A stretch of DNA of 64,000 nucleotides from Nautilus pompilius (GCA_018389105.1 JACATO010000095.1:3071001-3135000), one strand, 5' to 3'. Shown: positions 49,983-63,329, numbered from the stretch's first letter. Notes: a model not told the origin generated them from the sequence alone. Numbers and translations: made by a program.

Positions 49983-52900
49983 TGTGTATGTGAACTTAAG
50001 ATATATCGCCTATTTGGTTTTTACGATGAGCAGGTTTTTAACGATGCTTATTTAAAGTGGATTTCAGTACACATTTAATAGAGCAGTCCATTATTATCTA
50101 CCTAAGCCATTCACTTGTGCACCTAAAATACTCTCTAAATTATTTTTGCAGAAGTTTTCTTCAGTTCTGTTCTAAAAATCAAAATAATCGCCACCATAGT
50201 TAAGTTACAAGTTTTGTTTTTTTTTAATTATAAAAAATATAAGCAAGTCTAGCTTAATTTACAAAACAGTAACCTTATTCCTACAGTTTTCAAATTAACA
50301 AAAATCTAAAGTAATCCCTCACTCAGTTTTCAAGTATTTGCTGAAAATTGTAATTTCTTTCCCTTTTTTAAAGGTTTGTATTCAGGCATAAAAATATTTG
50401 AAGAAATATCCATAGAAAGCCTAAACGTATTCAGGTTGCCAAGACAAAAACAACTGTAATTTTAATGAATTCTAGATTTGTCTGCCTTGTATAAAGTGGA
50501 GAAAAAAAAATTGCCCTGAAACTATAAAAATATTTCAAGTGATATACTAGAGAATGCAGAATGACAGATTAAGGAGAGTTAGGACACTATTATTAGGTGT
50601 TCCAGTCATAGATGACAGTCAAATCTCAGCTCTTATAAGTTACATGTGGCTTTATAGATTTTGGTTGTCAAGAAAGACAGGATGCCCTAAAGGGTGTAGG
50701 AAGTGCATGTATGCAACAAGTTTAGGTTTTCAAGGTATTGAGAAACAGGCAGCAGTGAAAGTTAGCCAGGTCAACTCTAATAAGGTTGTATAAACTTTTG
50801 CAACACAAAAAGAGAAACTACCACATAATTTTTAGTCCAACCATATTCTGTGCAGATGTTTTTTAAAATCTTGATCTGATTCTACTGAACTACAGACATT
50901 CTTAGGTTGGGCTTCATTCTCTGAGCCTGGATATTTCTTTTGGCTACAAACCAGGAAACAAATACCTGAAGTTAGCAAACTAAAGGATTGAAGGTTTCAG
51001 CTCCAATCATTGCAGTGTCATCTTCAAGCTGGTTCTGATGTTGGTTCCATTAATCTACATCCTTCATCCAGCAGACCAAGCTTAGCTGCGGCTAATGCCT
51101 CACTTTTGCAAGCAACTGATGGACCAAGATATCAGTTTTTAAGTTCCTGTTCCTCAATAAAAACCTAATAAAGTTAAGACTAGTGGCTTTGAAATCTTAC
51201 CAAAATTCCCACTAGCAAATACTTACAAAGTAATTTCTCCACATAATAAATTCATATAGATTCTTAAGGGCTTTAATTCTTGACAATGAATATTGCCAGT
51301 TGGCAAGTGCAGTTATAAGTTTACAAAAGACTGCTGTAATTAGATGTATTCTCCATGCCATAGGCTGATCAGCTTCGGATCCACCAATTACCATCCAGAA
51401 GATCAGATATGTAAATAATTAAGTAAGTTTTTTTGGAGGTATTCAAATTATTGGAAAGATCTATGTAAATATGTATAACATATGTAACATTATGTGCTAA
51501 GTTACATATTTATTCTGGATGTGTTATGTAGAAGTTTTAATATTTAAGTGTAATCTATTGAAAATAGAAATAGGTCATATATTAATTATACATTATACAT
51601 TTTGGCCAGATCCTGAGTTAATTCAAAATTTAAAATGGAATCTTTCTTAATCAGACACCTGACCAAAGTTGAATGATCAGATATCTCTTTCTTCCTCTAT
51701 CTATTAGAAAATTTTATTTTGCCTCCCTTTTAAAATTATTTCTTAAATGTACACACAAATGTTCCCATCTATGTTACTACAGATGTAGTATATAAACTAA
51801 ATATTAATAATTCTATTCCATTAGCACTGTGATTTGAACATATATCAACTGGCAACAAACTTTTGCTGCCTATTTAGTCTTGAGCTGAAGTCCCTTTACC
51901 CTTTAATACCAGATTAACTCATTGTATAGAGCCCAAGCTTAGCTGCATTTCCCAAATTTCTGTTGATGATGTCAATTTATATTTTGCTCTGATATTTTTC
52001 ATCATGACACCGCATTTCCTTTAACCTGACATTATTTGGAAAATGAAAAATATTATCTAGGTTTATAAATTCAAAAGATGTTTCTTGTTGACCATTGAAT
52101 ATGTAAAGTATCTTATTAGGGTTAAGGAAGGAGCTTTATTAGCCATAATAGTGCAATGCCAATGCTTACACGTTTTCCAAGACAAAAGAAATAATATAAG
52201 GAATGAGTACCCATCATAGAAGCATGCTTTTATCTGAATTAGAATCAATGTAAGAAGTTATCTGAAATTTGTACACCTCCTTAAGACTTTGTCTAATTTT
52301 CTTAATAATGATAATTATGCTCTTCATCACAGTGATGCTAAACTAAAAAATGCATTGCATATTTTTTTTTTAAAGTTGGAGACTGTGTTATTACCCAGTC
52401 ATTTTCATACATTGTGGAGACCTTGTTAATCTATTATCCATCTCTTCATCTGGTTTCTCATTAGGCCATCCAAGAATAATCAGGTCAGATCACAGATTTG
52501 AAGCTACTGCTTCTTTATGGCAACCCATCTCATCCCCATTGATCAGTGGAAACCTTGGTGCAATCCAGTAATATAGGGGAATTTACACACCTTGCTACTA
52601 GATATTAGCCAGGTAATGAATGGCAACCCTCTTGAAAACCCCAATCACCACATGCATGGAAAAAAAATTAATAATAAATAAAAGTTCTCTCAGGTCCATC
52701 AACCTAGGGATTAAGATAAGAACCCAATTGATAACCTGTTTTGTTCAGAATCTAGCTGATCTTCTGGTTAAGTTTCAAATCTTTTTACTGCAATAAAACT
52801 GGAACCCAGAATGTTATGACCAGTAACTTTCCATAAGCCAGTGGAAAGAACTCCCCCAAATAAATATATTGCAATCACATTCTTTCTACAGAAATCAAAA

Positions 52901-53260
52901 CCAGTTTATCAATTCTTAAGTAAGACCTCTTATTTTAAGGCCAGTGTTCAAATAATAATAACAGAAAAACCATTTTCCTTCCTAATACTAAAGAAATGAC
53001 AACATTCATGTAAGATGGCCTGCTTTTTTATTAACTGAAAAATGCTCCAGCAACAACTCAAACAAAAAATTCTCCTTTATTCATTTTGAAGGTGATGATC
53101 TACATTCATTACTTAAAATTGTAAAACCTGAATACAAAACCACAATAGAAATTAAAAAAAGAAAATCTTCCCTTTTATGATCATATAATATGGCTATATA
53201 GATTGCTTCCAGAAAATAAAATCTGTTCAATCAAAATTAAAACGCCAGTAGAAAGTGTTT
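48434..53260. other. AT-rich intron-like sequence
   Basis: Holds a poly-C/poly-A tract at 49094-49116 and the CT/AT microsatellite. A 79-codon plus-strand frame at 50554-50793 ends GFQGIEKQAAVKVSQ, faintly like the GIxGNExAD block of LINE RNase H but unsupported. The segments 49330-49620 and 52470-52680 may be old unnamed repeats. Confidence 0.45.
49916..49980. repeat. Compound (CT)n(AT)n microsatellite
   Basis: About 11 CT units pass directly into two blocks of AT separated by a CTAT. Confidence 0.95.
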
Positions 53261-55271
53261 ATTTATTAAACACTGAGCCTTTGTTCAAACTGACTGTGCA
53301 CAACAAACGCATAACTGGCCAATAAAATACAGGTTAACATCACTCTGGTCACAGCAACTCACTTCAGCCAATTACATGGTGGAGTTGTGTGGATCTGCAA
53401 GTGAACTTTAGTGCAGAGCTCAGCTGTCATAGGGCCAGTGAAGGAAGCCTGGCCTGATTAAAGAAACAGATGCTGGCTTTACTGGCTTGACATTTAAAGC
53501 TGATACACCAAGGGACCAAGGTTGAACCATCATGGGATCTAATAAAACCATCCCACCTTTCTTCCTGTGAATCACATAAAAGCCTCAGATCTGAACTAAT
53601 GATACAATTCTGGTGGTAAACAAAAGTACCTTACAGTAGACTCCCCTCTTCCCTAATACACATACAACACACAAGGCCAGATGTATTCACCAGTTTAAAA
53701 CAGTTTACTGCCTACACATAAAGTCAGAGACTTCTTGGTCCCTTTTATCTGAACACAATCAGAGCTATTTACATTGCCTGGATTATCCTTCACAAATTCA
53801 TAGTAAGCACAAGAAAAAAAAAAATCTAAATTTTAACTGAAACATTAAAGCAAAAACAGAAGTTAACAAAGACATAAACAAAATAGAAAAAAATTTTAAA
53901 ACTAAACTGGGTTCCTTTTCATTTGAGTAGTACTGGTTGAAATTAATTTTAAGCATACTCTTTTCTCTAGTTTTACATTATGGCCCCCTTTTCTGCTTGA
54001 GTATTTTGGGCTAACGATCAAATGGGCTTAGTTTGGATTTTTATGCATCTCCTAATCACTGCTTTAGATGTCCTTCATAATTAAACTGCTAATGCCATAA
54101 GGTTAAATTAAAATTTTCAGTGCGAAATATGGGCATCTATTTGTTTACAGAAAGCTTTTAAATGAATTTGTTTTATATATAGGCAAAGTATACTAAAAAC
54201 TGGTTAATTATTCCATATCAACACTCGGTTTATTTGCTTTTATTTAAAAAAAATCTTGTAAAATTATAGAGAATGTCATCTTGCCATTAAAAACAATAAA
54301 ACAATCAAGCAGCATTAACTAACTCAACAATTCAAGCAAAAAATGTTCAAATCTGAAAAATACATCTGGCAACTTTTGGGGCTGAGAGGTAATTTGAATG
54401 TGGTGATATTTTACTTCCTTTCAAGCATGGCAGTCTATCTCTAATATGTTTTTGGCAGTCTACGGCTGTTTTCTTATGGTGCAGTGCTGTAATATTTCAT
54501 TATCTCTAACCATCAAAAATAAAACAAAATAATAAATGAATAACACTGCGGTTAAGAGAGAATTTTCGCATCGAAATCACTATTAAACAACATACTTGAG
54601 TTTTTTCAGATTTAAAATGTCTTCTTTTTTTAAAAAAAAAAACAAACTGTACAGTATCTTAATATCTCAAAAATGCATTATTTTCAAAAGATAATTAAAG
54701 TTAATCATCTTGCAAAAGCAACCTGGATGTTTTGTTTCTGATACCATACAGCACAATGCTACTCTAGCCAGGTTTCATTTGAATGTTACTAGTATTTATA
54801 AATGTTGACGGTATTTGGTAAAGCAATTTTCTTGTTAGTAAGCATCAAACCTACAGTTTAGTTCACCAGTTCACACCATTCAATAGCTATGTATATTTAT
54901 ATAAAAGCACTTGCTAAGAGTATAGGTAATGCAAGCAGCCTATCAGTCTTTTTTACTATTCCCACAATTAAAAAGAAATTTAAGCAACACTTGTTTTAAT
55001 GCATCAGAATATGTTTCTTTTTCACAATTTAATAATGGATTATTTATAGAATTAGAAAGTAGCATGCAAGTTATCAGCAACATGAAAGCTAACAAAGTGA
55101 AAAATATATTTTTGACAAAGAAAAACAGCTGGCAAATATGTGCAATAGAAGACAAAAACATAGTGGCTGCTTTATAACACTCTTATGGTTTTAACAAAAT
55201 TTAAAAAAAAAAAAGAATTCAGGTAAAAAAAAGCAAACAAACAACAACCTGATGAATAAAAATCAATATGT
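53261..55271. other. AT-rich sequence with one more complex stretch
   Basis: 53270-53620 is less AT-rich and repeat-free (a possible minor regulatory island); the rest is plain apart from the MITE at 54724. Confidence 0.4.
54724..54789. mobile_element. Short palindromic MITE, GGATGTTC family, copy 2
   Basis: It shares the inner word ACAGCA(C)AATGCTA, then CTAGCCAGGTTTCATTTGAATGTT, with 10961-11033, and has a decayed left arm (GGATGTTTTGTTTCTG). The arms pair less well than in copy 1, so it looks older. Confidence 0.6.
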
Positions 55272-55615
55272 ATCGGTGGCATGGAGTCAGGTGGTTAGCC
55301 TACTGGATTGATAGAGTTGGAGGCCTGAGTTTGCTTTCAGTTTAAAGAACAGCTTAGTTTGGCAAACCTTCCTTTCATGGCTTCTTCTTGCTGTCAACCC
55401 ACCCAGCCAGTTTCTTCCCACATCTAAAAATGAAGAGCTCCACTAGAGATTTTCCTGCCAAAGTAAAAAGTGACAGGCTCCATGTTGGAAAATGATCAGT
55501 AACACTTCCTGGCAGACAACTGTGGCACAATGCTCCCTAACCAATGTTGTCTACCTTGTAGATGTCAATATTTTGCCAACAACATTATCATCAATAGTTT
55601 AGCTGCTGGAGACAC
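55272..55615 (+). repeat. tRNA-headed SINE, family A, near-complete reference copy
   Basis: Head GTGGCATGGAGTCAGGTGG, then TTAGCC (box A) and CTGAGTTTGCTTTC (decayed box B); core CCAGTTTCTTCCCACATCTA, then AAAATGAAGAGCTCCACTAG; tail GATTTTCCTGCCAAAG… to CTTGTAGATGTCAATATT. The other family members are easiest to align to this copy. Confidence 0.82.
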
Positions 55616-57319
55616 AAATTAAACCTTTTACTAAGTATTTCACAAAAACAAACAAACAAAAAAAAAAACGTGACTTTTTGTAAGAATATCTGAGTCATCG
55701 TTTCAGGGAGATAACTCAAATAATAAAATCAGATGCAATTTTCATCACAACAGTTGAACAAATTATCACAAAAACTCCACTGAGATAATCTGTGGTTTTA
55801 TTATCAGCAAGAAGTCTATTAAATGTATTTAAATAAACATATATATCATTCATCACTTGTTGATTGCCAATGTTTTTTAAATAAATTTTTAGATTTAGAT
55901 GGTTTACCTTTTCATAAACGCCATATAACTAATTGCTACAGTAAAATGATCTCTAGTTTATTTTATTTCTTAGGGAACCCCTATGTTTAGTATTTCTAGC
56001 ATTTCAAATGTCAATGCTTTTAAGGTCTTCTAGCACATACGAGCACCAACACATACTTCACACTATACCTGGTAAAACTAATACTTTTCATTCACAAGTT
56101 TGTGTGAATGATGTGAGTCTGGCACACACAGAGTATGCGTAATGTGTCATAAAGTTAAAAATGTATATATGCAAACATCCAATGTAAAGGTTAATCAGAA
56201 AGCAAGTTAACTACTTTTCAAATATGCATGAAAGTCATTTCTATAAAATGTTAAAGCTAGTTTTTAAATTTATTATGTAAAATTGTGTTCAAATGCTATG
56301 ATAAATATGAAACTTTTGCTATTGCCGTTATAATGCATACAATATTTCCTTTCAGATTTTAGAAAAAAAAACAAAAAATAAAAATTCCTTTATTTACTAA
56401 ATAATTTCCATTTCTCCTCATTTTTCTTCTTTTCATCTGCCAGACTATTGATTTGCATCATACTTAGAGATGTACAAGTAGTTACAACAGGATTAAGATA
56501 TTCTTTAAAAAAAAGGTATTGTTTTTCTTAACATTGTCATCCTTTAAAACAGTAAATGACTTCCAGTGAAAATTAAAACCCTTCACCAGCCTACAGGAAG
56601 TTATTCATGGGGCTGGCAGACCACAAAAGTGTGTAAGATGACCAGACAGGTCATCAGATAAGCTAGGACTTTTCTACAGTTTTGTTTTAGCCAGGGATCT
56701 TCCCTCTCAGCCAGGCAATAAATCATGCACACACAATGTCCAGTGACATTTATGAAAGAGCAGTGTCAAGTTGAAGCAACAGCATGATGAGGAGGAGGGA
56801 AGGGATCCAATGTCTCAATATGCTGGACCCAGTTCTGCCTCCTGGGACATACCATTAGGGCCTGAAAGGTATTTAGTTTGACATCTTACTTGAACAGGGC
56901 CAGCAGCACAAATAAAAGGACTCAGAACTTCAATCAAGAGGATTCTGACAACACTAAAAATTCAACCAAACTGAATGTCATATGCACTCCTATCAATTTA
57001 ACTAACCTTACTAGAACTGAAATTTAAAAAAACAAACAAACAATAAACGAAACACAATGTTTTGGTATACCCATCACTAGAAGTACAGTTTATTATTATC
57101 ATTATTGTTGTTGTTGTTTTAATACAAATAACTGTATATGCTGATGTTTTTTAACGCAAAAATCACATGAATTAAAGCAGTTTAAATTAGTTGAACAGGT
57201 GCTGTTTCATTCACATAATATTAAACATTACAACAAAATTTTAAAACAACTACTACCACATTTTAGTAATAGCACTATTAGTACAATACATTACTAAAAG
57301 TTATAGTAATGCTTGAGAG

Positions 57320-57378
<59 letters not shown>

Positions 57379-59219
57379 ATAGGAGAAAGGAAGGCTAAAG
57401 TTCCTGTTACTGCCTTGAACACTGTGTAGTTAATGTCGTACAAATGTACTAGTTGATTATTTAATTTCTGTTTTTGCATATTTCTGCTTTGCTTTTATTA
57501 GAGAACAAGCAATAAGGAGATTAATACTGCTGATGAATCACACATTATTTAAACATTTAGTGACCCCCCTTCAGGTTAAAATATCATAAATCAGTTTAAA
57601 AATCATGTTATATAGGTTTCTTTTATGTAGGAGCAATGAATAAGCCATGACAGCTTCCTGCCTCCTTATAAAAAAACAACATACATTTGAACCTGTGCCT
57701 AATATACAAAGAAAAAATATTGTTTTGAGTAGTAAGTAACCTCTATAGATTTAGCAAAAAATTTTGGAAATCTGCTATGATTTACACAAACAAATACAGA
57801 ATGGAAATAATCGCTGTTTCACATGGACAAACTTCCCGTGTTCAGAGACCCTAACATTTAAAGGACACTGGGTTTAACTGATGTAGATTTGTTCACAACT
57901 ACAGTAAATACCAAGGATACATTTGGTATCTATTGGGTCTTTTTTTAGGTATAAGTGAGGATCTCAAACTTTAGATCTTTGAGGAAAAGAAAACACTCAG
58001 ATGTGGTGTTTATTGATTATTCGACAGATCTTATCAGTAATTCCTGGAATAAAGGGAAGTCAATATTTGATTTGAATGGAGATAATTTTTTCTTAGAAGA
58101 ACCTGACTTAACTTTAATTAAAGATTTTAAATAATTCCATCATATTTTTTTTAAATACCTGACAGATATGTTTATTTATATTGGACAAACTTTAATAGTA
58201 AAAAAAAAATGTAGAGAGGCTCGCTGAAATAGAATGAAGCAAATGGTTTGTTTAGTAGCAGGAGAAAGATTGCCATGTAAATCTAAATATTTATCTCTGT
58301 GTATCTTTCTAATGCACTGACAATTTTTTAAGCCTTGACAAGTTTTTTGTAACTTGGACATTCAGGAAAGATAGAGAGTTATTATGTATGGAGGGCCTGA
58401 TGGAATTAAGATAAAAGACAGAAACAAATGTAAAGAATATTACTGTGTGGACACACAACAGAAATATCATCAATGTATCTGAGTCACAGTTTGGATTTTG
58501 CTAAAAATTTTGAAATGTTAAAGAAAAATAAGCCTTTTCCATATTAGTGATAATTTTATAGTAACTGATAATCTCATTTCCATTACTTTCATCATTTGGG
58601 ATATATTTGCCACAATATCCAAAGTGCTTTCTTTAAGCCAAAGCTAAATGTCTGTTCCCTTTAAGTATTTATTGTTTATTTTGGGAGAGGGGGGTCTTTT
58701 TGTAATTATGAACAATGGTCCAACCATCTTCGTTCGGGGATTATCTGTCAAAAAAAACAACAAATTAACCATTTTCCTTGGCTCTGCTTCAGAGTTTTAC
58801 ATTTTTCCCCAGATGTGCCATGAAATACAGCATTTTTGTTTGCTTACACCCCTTTACGATTACAATCCTTTAAATAGGAATATAAAATGTAAGTTACAGA
58901 AAAAACAAAAGAAAATGCGTTTTTGCTAACTTTGTATTCAACTTTGTTAATGCTTTCTGATAAATAAAGAATTAAAAAAATTAAAGTCTTGATAAAAAAG
59001 CAAACAGAACAGCTACAATGTTTCAATAATGTTATAGAATATGAACATTATACTGTAATTTTCTTAAAATGCATAAATCAAAGTGTTGATCATGAATGAG
59101 CAAAGGTATACATTTCTTTACTGCTCCAACTACCACTTACAAACCAACACAGAAACCTGGCTATTTCATCCTATTTCCAAATTTCATGATTTTTGAGGGA
59201 AAACAAAGGAGGAGAAAAA
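55616..59219. other. AT-rich intron-like sequence
   Basis: 56560-56950 is GC-richer and repeat-free. The compound microsatellite lies at 57318. The frame at 58648-58929 (+) has no family match. Confidence 0.45.
57318..57379. repeat. Compound (CT)n(CA)n(TA)n microsatellite
   Basis: Three dinucleotide tracts are joined head to tail: CT, then CA, then TA. Confidence 0.95.
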
Positions 59220-59560
59220 AAAAAAACACGCTGCATGTCTCACCGGCTTAGAACATTCGCTGGCTAATATTACTGTCCAGGTTGGTTCATTTTCATTTAC
59301 TGCAAAAGCCTTTGTTCAGGAAATTGCTATCATTCCGTTTTTATGCGTGGCGGAGAATGTCATTTGATATTTGTGTTACCAGTGAAAACCACTCACGGTA
59401 ATGAGATGGTTTGGCCTTCTCTTCCTGGAGTGAACCTGCCGTTCCACCGCGATAGACTTCACAACAACTGCAGCAGCTCCGCGGCAGGATTTCTTTCAGA
59501 CGCTTTGTTTACGCTGTCAAGAAATTCATGCCTTACCACTGCGAAGGAAGCTCGTGGGTT
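59220..59560. promoter_or_regulatory. CpG-clustered segment (possible small CpG island or promoter-like element)
   Basis: About 15 CpGs within 340 bases (CACCGGC, TTCGCTGG, GCGTGGCGG, CCGTTCCACCGCG, CTCCGCGGCAG, CAGACGC and others), more than any other non-transposon stretch here. A forkhead-type TGTTTAC (59506-59512) followed by GCTGTCAAG is present. Frames on both strands (59343-59627 plus, 59459-59692 minus) are open across it; neither shows convincing splice sites. It could mark an alternative promoter, a conserved enhancer or an exon of an unknown gene. Confidence 0.35.
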
Positions 59561-59805
59561 TTCATACCTTTTTATCCTTCTTTCTTCCATTCTTTCTTGT
59601 TCTTTCATGATGTATCCACAGCAATAGAAATACACGTACCAGCAAGAAAAGGAAAAAAAGAATAACAAACAAAGCTCTAGCTCTGCAAGCAATTAACTGG
59701 CAGGACAAAAACGGTGATGGGGAAATCTATCCAGATTCTGCTTTAAAATCTAAACTGCTGTGGTGAAATGTTTCTGTTTAAGTGACACTGTGTAAGTAAA
59801 GGAGT

Positions 59806-59849
59806 CAGGGGGTAAGCGGTAAGTACTGGTGCTGTAAAAACTGGCCCTG
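59806..59849. mobile_element. CAGGG-ended MITE, internally deleted copy
   Basis: Both CAGGG/CCCTG ends are present within 44 bases. The right arm (TACTGGTGCTGTAAAAACTG, then GCCCTG) matches the right arm of 61807-61932, while the left arm is reduced to about 11 bases. Confidence 0.6.
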
Positions 59850-60809
59850 GTGATCACTATGACTGGATGTTTGCAGTGTAGCTAAATGAAAACTGAAACT
59901 TTCTGGATATCGAAATAAATTGCTAAAAATAAGAAACATGAATAACAACAACAACAACAATAACTAAGATTGTGCTTAAAGTATTTCATTTAATGGTAGT
60001 CCCTGCAGGAGTAGAAGATGGGCTTACATAGAAATGAACTAAACTAATGATAAATAGAGGTTATTTTTAAAGAAAATAAACTCTTTGCAGGTGGTTAACG
60101 CAAATTGGATATAAAAGTTGTCAAATTTTGATGGATATCTTAGAATAAAAAAAAATTTAAAAAATACAAAGTAAAAATTGTGTTAATTCTTGCTGTGGGT
60201 ATCTTTAGAATCAGAATCTTTTACAGATAAATTAACTCTTATATGCTAGTTTAGCAATAGTATATGCACCAGTCTTGTTCAAGTAGTCCTACATTTTTTC
60301 TGCATTCTCAAGATTCAAAAAATATTTAGTACCAGAGTTATTCGCCTTTTTATTATTAGAAATGAAGATCAATATCTGAACCAACCAAAATCAAAAAGAA
60401 ATATTCTATACATCTGCAGTAAACCATGAGAGACATTTAAAATAATTGAAATATCATGTTCTTCAACAAATTTTCCTGCTGAATTAATGTAGTGGAAGTG
60501 TCATGATTTGTTCAACACGTGGAGTAACTGTGGTTTGTGTCTTGGCTGTTTAATGGCTGCTATATTGAACTACAGTTTTTCTTATCATATTCTGCTACAC
60601 GAGATCACTAATGCAGACTTACTTCACTCCTTCCAGTCTCTTCTACTTCAAATCAAAATATTTCTAACAGGCTTATTTTCTTTTCTTTTCCTCTCCCCAT
60701 TCCAGGGCTGGTGCATAAGGTGGAAACCCAATCATGTTCTATTCCTGCAACCATTTGCCACATCATAGTTACAAGTAGCTTAGCATTTCTCTATTACCCA
60801 GTAGCTAGG

Positions 60810-60990
60810 CAAGGGACTGGCTGGTACACTGAGATGCAGCAAAAAGCTAAGTAGAAAGTCCCTGCTAGAGCCCTTCATTTTTAAATGTAGGAGAAAACCA
60901 TGTCGTCAAAATGATTTGGTCCCGACAAAGATTCAAGCTCAGCCCCTTGACCTTAACAATTAAGCTAACCACTGGACTATTATGTTGCCA
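60810..60990 (-). repeat. tRNA-headed SINE, family A
   Basis: The minus-strand head GGCAACATAATAGTCCAGTG, then GTTAGC (box A), with box B GAGCTTGAATCTT, and core GGTTTTCTCCTACATTTAAA, then AATGAAGGGCTCTAGCAGG, then GACTTTCTACTTAGC. The tail is truncated compared with the 55.3 kb copy. Confidence 0.8.
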
Positions 60991-61806
60991 TTTTTTTTAT
61001 TAGGGCTGTGAAAATCATTTTCCATGGTGAGGTAAAAAAAAAAAAAAGAAGAAGGCATTTTTTTTAAAAAATGCTTGCCATTGCTTCTGGTGCTATGCAT
61101 TGAGTGCTACAGGTAGTGCTGAAAGCTAATATTCAACAAATTAATTAACAGATATGCCCAACAAAACCAATGACAGCAAGTATAACAGCACTGTTTGGCT
61201 TAATCTCAGTAATGTGGAGAACACATTAATGTATTGAAAATAAAACAAACAAGCCGTTTAAATAAACATTTAATGGATAAAGGCAGCAACATAGAGTTTG
61301 AACGCTGGAGAATCATTGAGAAGAAGCAGAATGTTTGTGCAACAACACCAATGGCATCAGGATACCACAAAACTACTACCCATCACTTTAAGAACATGAA
61401 GACCGTGAAACTTTCGTATAAGATAAAATATTGAATTTCCTCATTGGCAAAATATTTTAGAAACTTTCTCCATTACTAATGAATTTTGAAACATTTACAT
61501 CACATAAGTGTAACAACAATGAAAACACTTTGTCTGATTACTAGATCTAGGCTTTGATATATGTAAGGTCAGCAAGAGAGCCTACCCGGACTTGAAAAGA
61601 TCACAAGACACCAGCAGTAGTATATTTTTTCAGATTATAAATAACAATCACCTTCAGAAGATAATTTCATCAAAAAACTGAACTGAAATGGTTTGTACAT
61701 TATGAATTTTGATAACATTTTTAATAATTCAAACTTGGTATTTGTTACTATAGTTATTGCAAAGATAAACTGTTAAGAATATAAGGGGAACTGGAGCAAT
61801 CTGTGA

Positions 61807-61932
61807 CAGGGGTAAGTTGTTACAGCACCAGTAATTCCTAATTAACTGTATAGATGAGCTATAATTAACATCATATGCTAGCCCATCTATACGTTTAATT
61901 AGGAACTACTGATGCTGTAACAACTAGCCCTG
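61807..61932. mobile_element. CAGGG-ended palindromic MITE, full copy
   Basis: The two halves are long inverted repeats of each other: CAGGGGTAAGTTGTTACAGC inward from the left and CAGGGCTAGTTGTTACAGC inward from the right, continuing through (C)AGTAATTCCTAATTAA to near the centre. CAGGG termini are typical of hAT-type non-autonomous elements, but the 8-base flanks do not match, so the superfamily is a guess. The whole unit would fold into one stem of over 50 pairs. Confidence 0.78.
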
Positions 61933-63329
61933 GTCTCCTCTACAGATAAATAAATGCATTATAAAAATTGCTGCAGACTGGTCACTAAACATGCTATATT
62001 TTCTACAGAAAAAAGTTGATACCGCTTTTCTGTTTACTGCAGATTCATATAATTCTATTCTTTTCTTTTAGTCTGTACATTTGTTTTGGTAATTTTACAT
62101 CATAGTTAAATAATTTACAGCATCCTCCAACAGTGCCCAGATGAATTTGGTTATTAGCATTTATTAATTAAATGCTTATCTTATCAGATATTCCTTTTTG
62201 TTCCTTTCTACTTTTAGCTGAACTAATGAGAAATTAAAATGAATTTATGTATGACCAAAATCCCCTTCCTGTGTCCACATGAGTGAGAAAAACTTTCATG
62301 TAGGATTCATATAAAATTTAACACCTTTTCTTTGATAAACCTTTTCGAATAACTTAGCTTGATTAATTATCATGTAAAAAAGAAGTCACATTATAATGCC
62401 AAGAAATGTTCAGCTTTAAATAATTTGAAACCAAGAAAATTCTTTAATACTAATATCATTTGATATTGGCATTTTGGCTTTCTGTAGCTGTGATATGATT
62501 TTATAGTTTATGATATTTTGCAAACATGGCAAGAGGTTATTTATCTTTGATGTGGCAACATAGAAAAGTTTGCATGCTTCAGAAAAGCAGTCAAAGCAGG
62601 AAGTTGGGGAATGTGGAACAAGTTCATATCTATTGGTAATTCACAAAATGCAATGTCAAGAAAGTGCTAACGTACTGCACACACCTTTTGTAGTACGAGG
62701 CTAAAAATAAAGCATTAAAATCTTCTATTAAAACTGATGGAATGGTTATCGGGAATGACTCTGTAATAATCGTTTTAACCGAAAATATAGCAAGTTTGAA
62801 AATGTTTTGTATCACCTATCAAACAGATACATGATTATTGTGATGTAGTCATGCTGCTACAGACTATTGGATAAGCTTATTATTTCAAAACTTTCTTTGA
62901 AAGGACCGTTTGTGAACATTTGCTATTAAACGAAAATTTTTTTCAATCTATTCAGAGATCGCTGATAATTTCCCCCGGCACATGAAGAAAATAAATCCTG
63001 AAAGAAGAATATGAATTATACATATACATGCACAAACGCTAAAACGATAAATAATATATTAAGATGCAAGTAAAATTATATATTTATTAGGCTAAGAAGA
63101 TATGCAGATATTATCCAATATTCAGGGAGTGCTAACATCATATTTTTTTCTTTCTCCATTTTTCATGTATTGTTCACAACAAGCATTTGATGCAAAGAAC
63201 AGCTTTACAATTTTGCACATGACTATAAAGCAGCTGAGATGTAAGGAGCAGGAAACTAAACAGCACCATTTACATACCTCAGCAGTTTACATAAGGATAT
63301 GCTAACTGTTACAAGTTTTGGATGACGTT

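Larger units (their letters stand above)
59850..63329. other. AT-rich intron-like sequence between the MITE copies and the last Tc1 fossil
   Basis: Includes an (AAC)n tract at 59944-59962, the SINE at 60810 and the MITE at 61807. Part of 62900-63329 may be the unrecognised upstream half of the Tc1 fossil. Confidence 0.45.

Noticed and set aside
50554-50793. 79-codon plus-strand frame with a faint LINE RNase H-like ending
   Set aside because: The similarity is a few residues only and no reverse transcriptase or other LINE part lies nearby.
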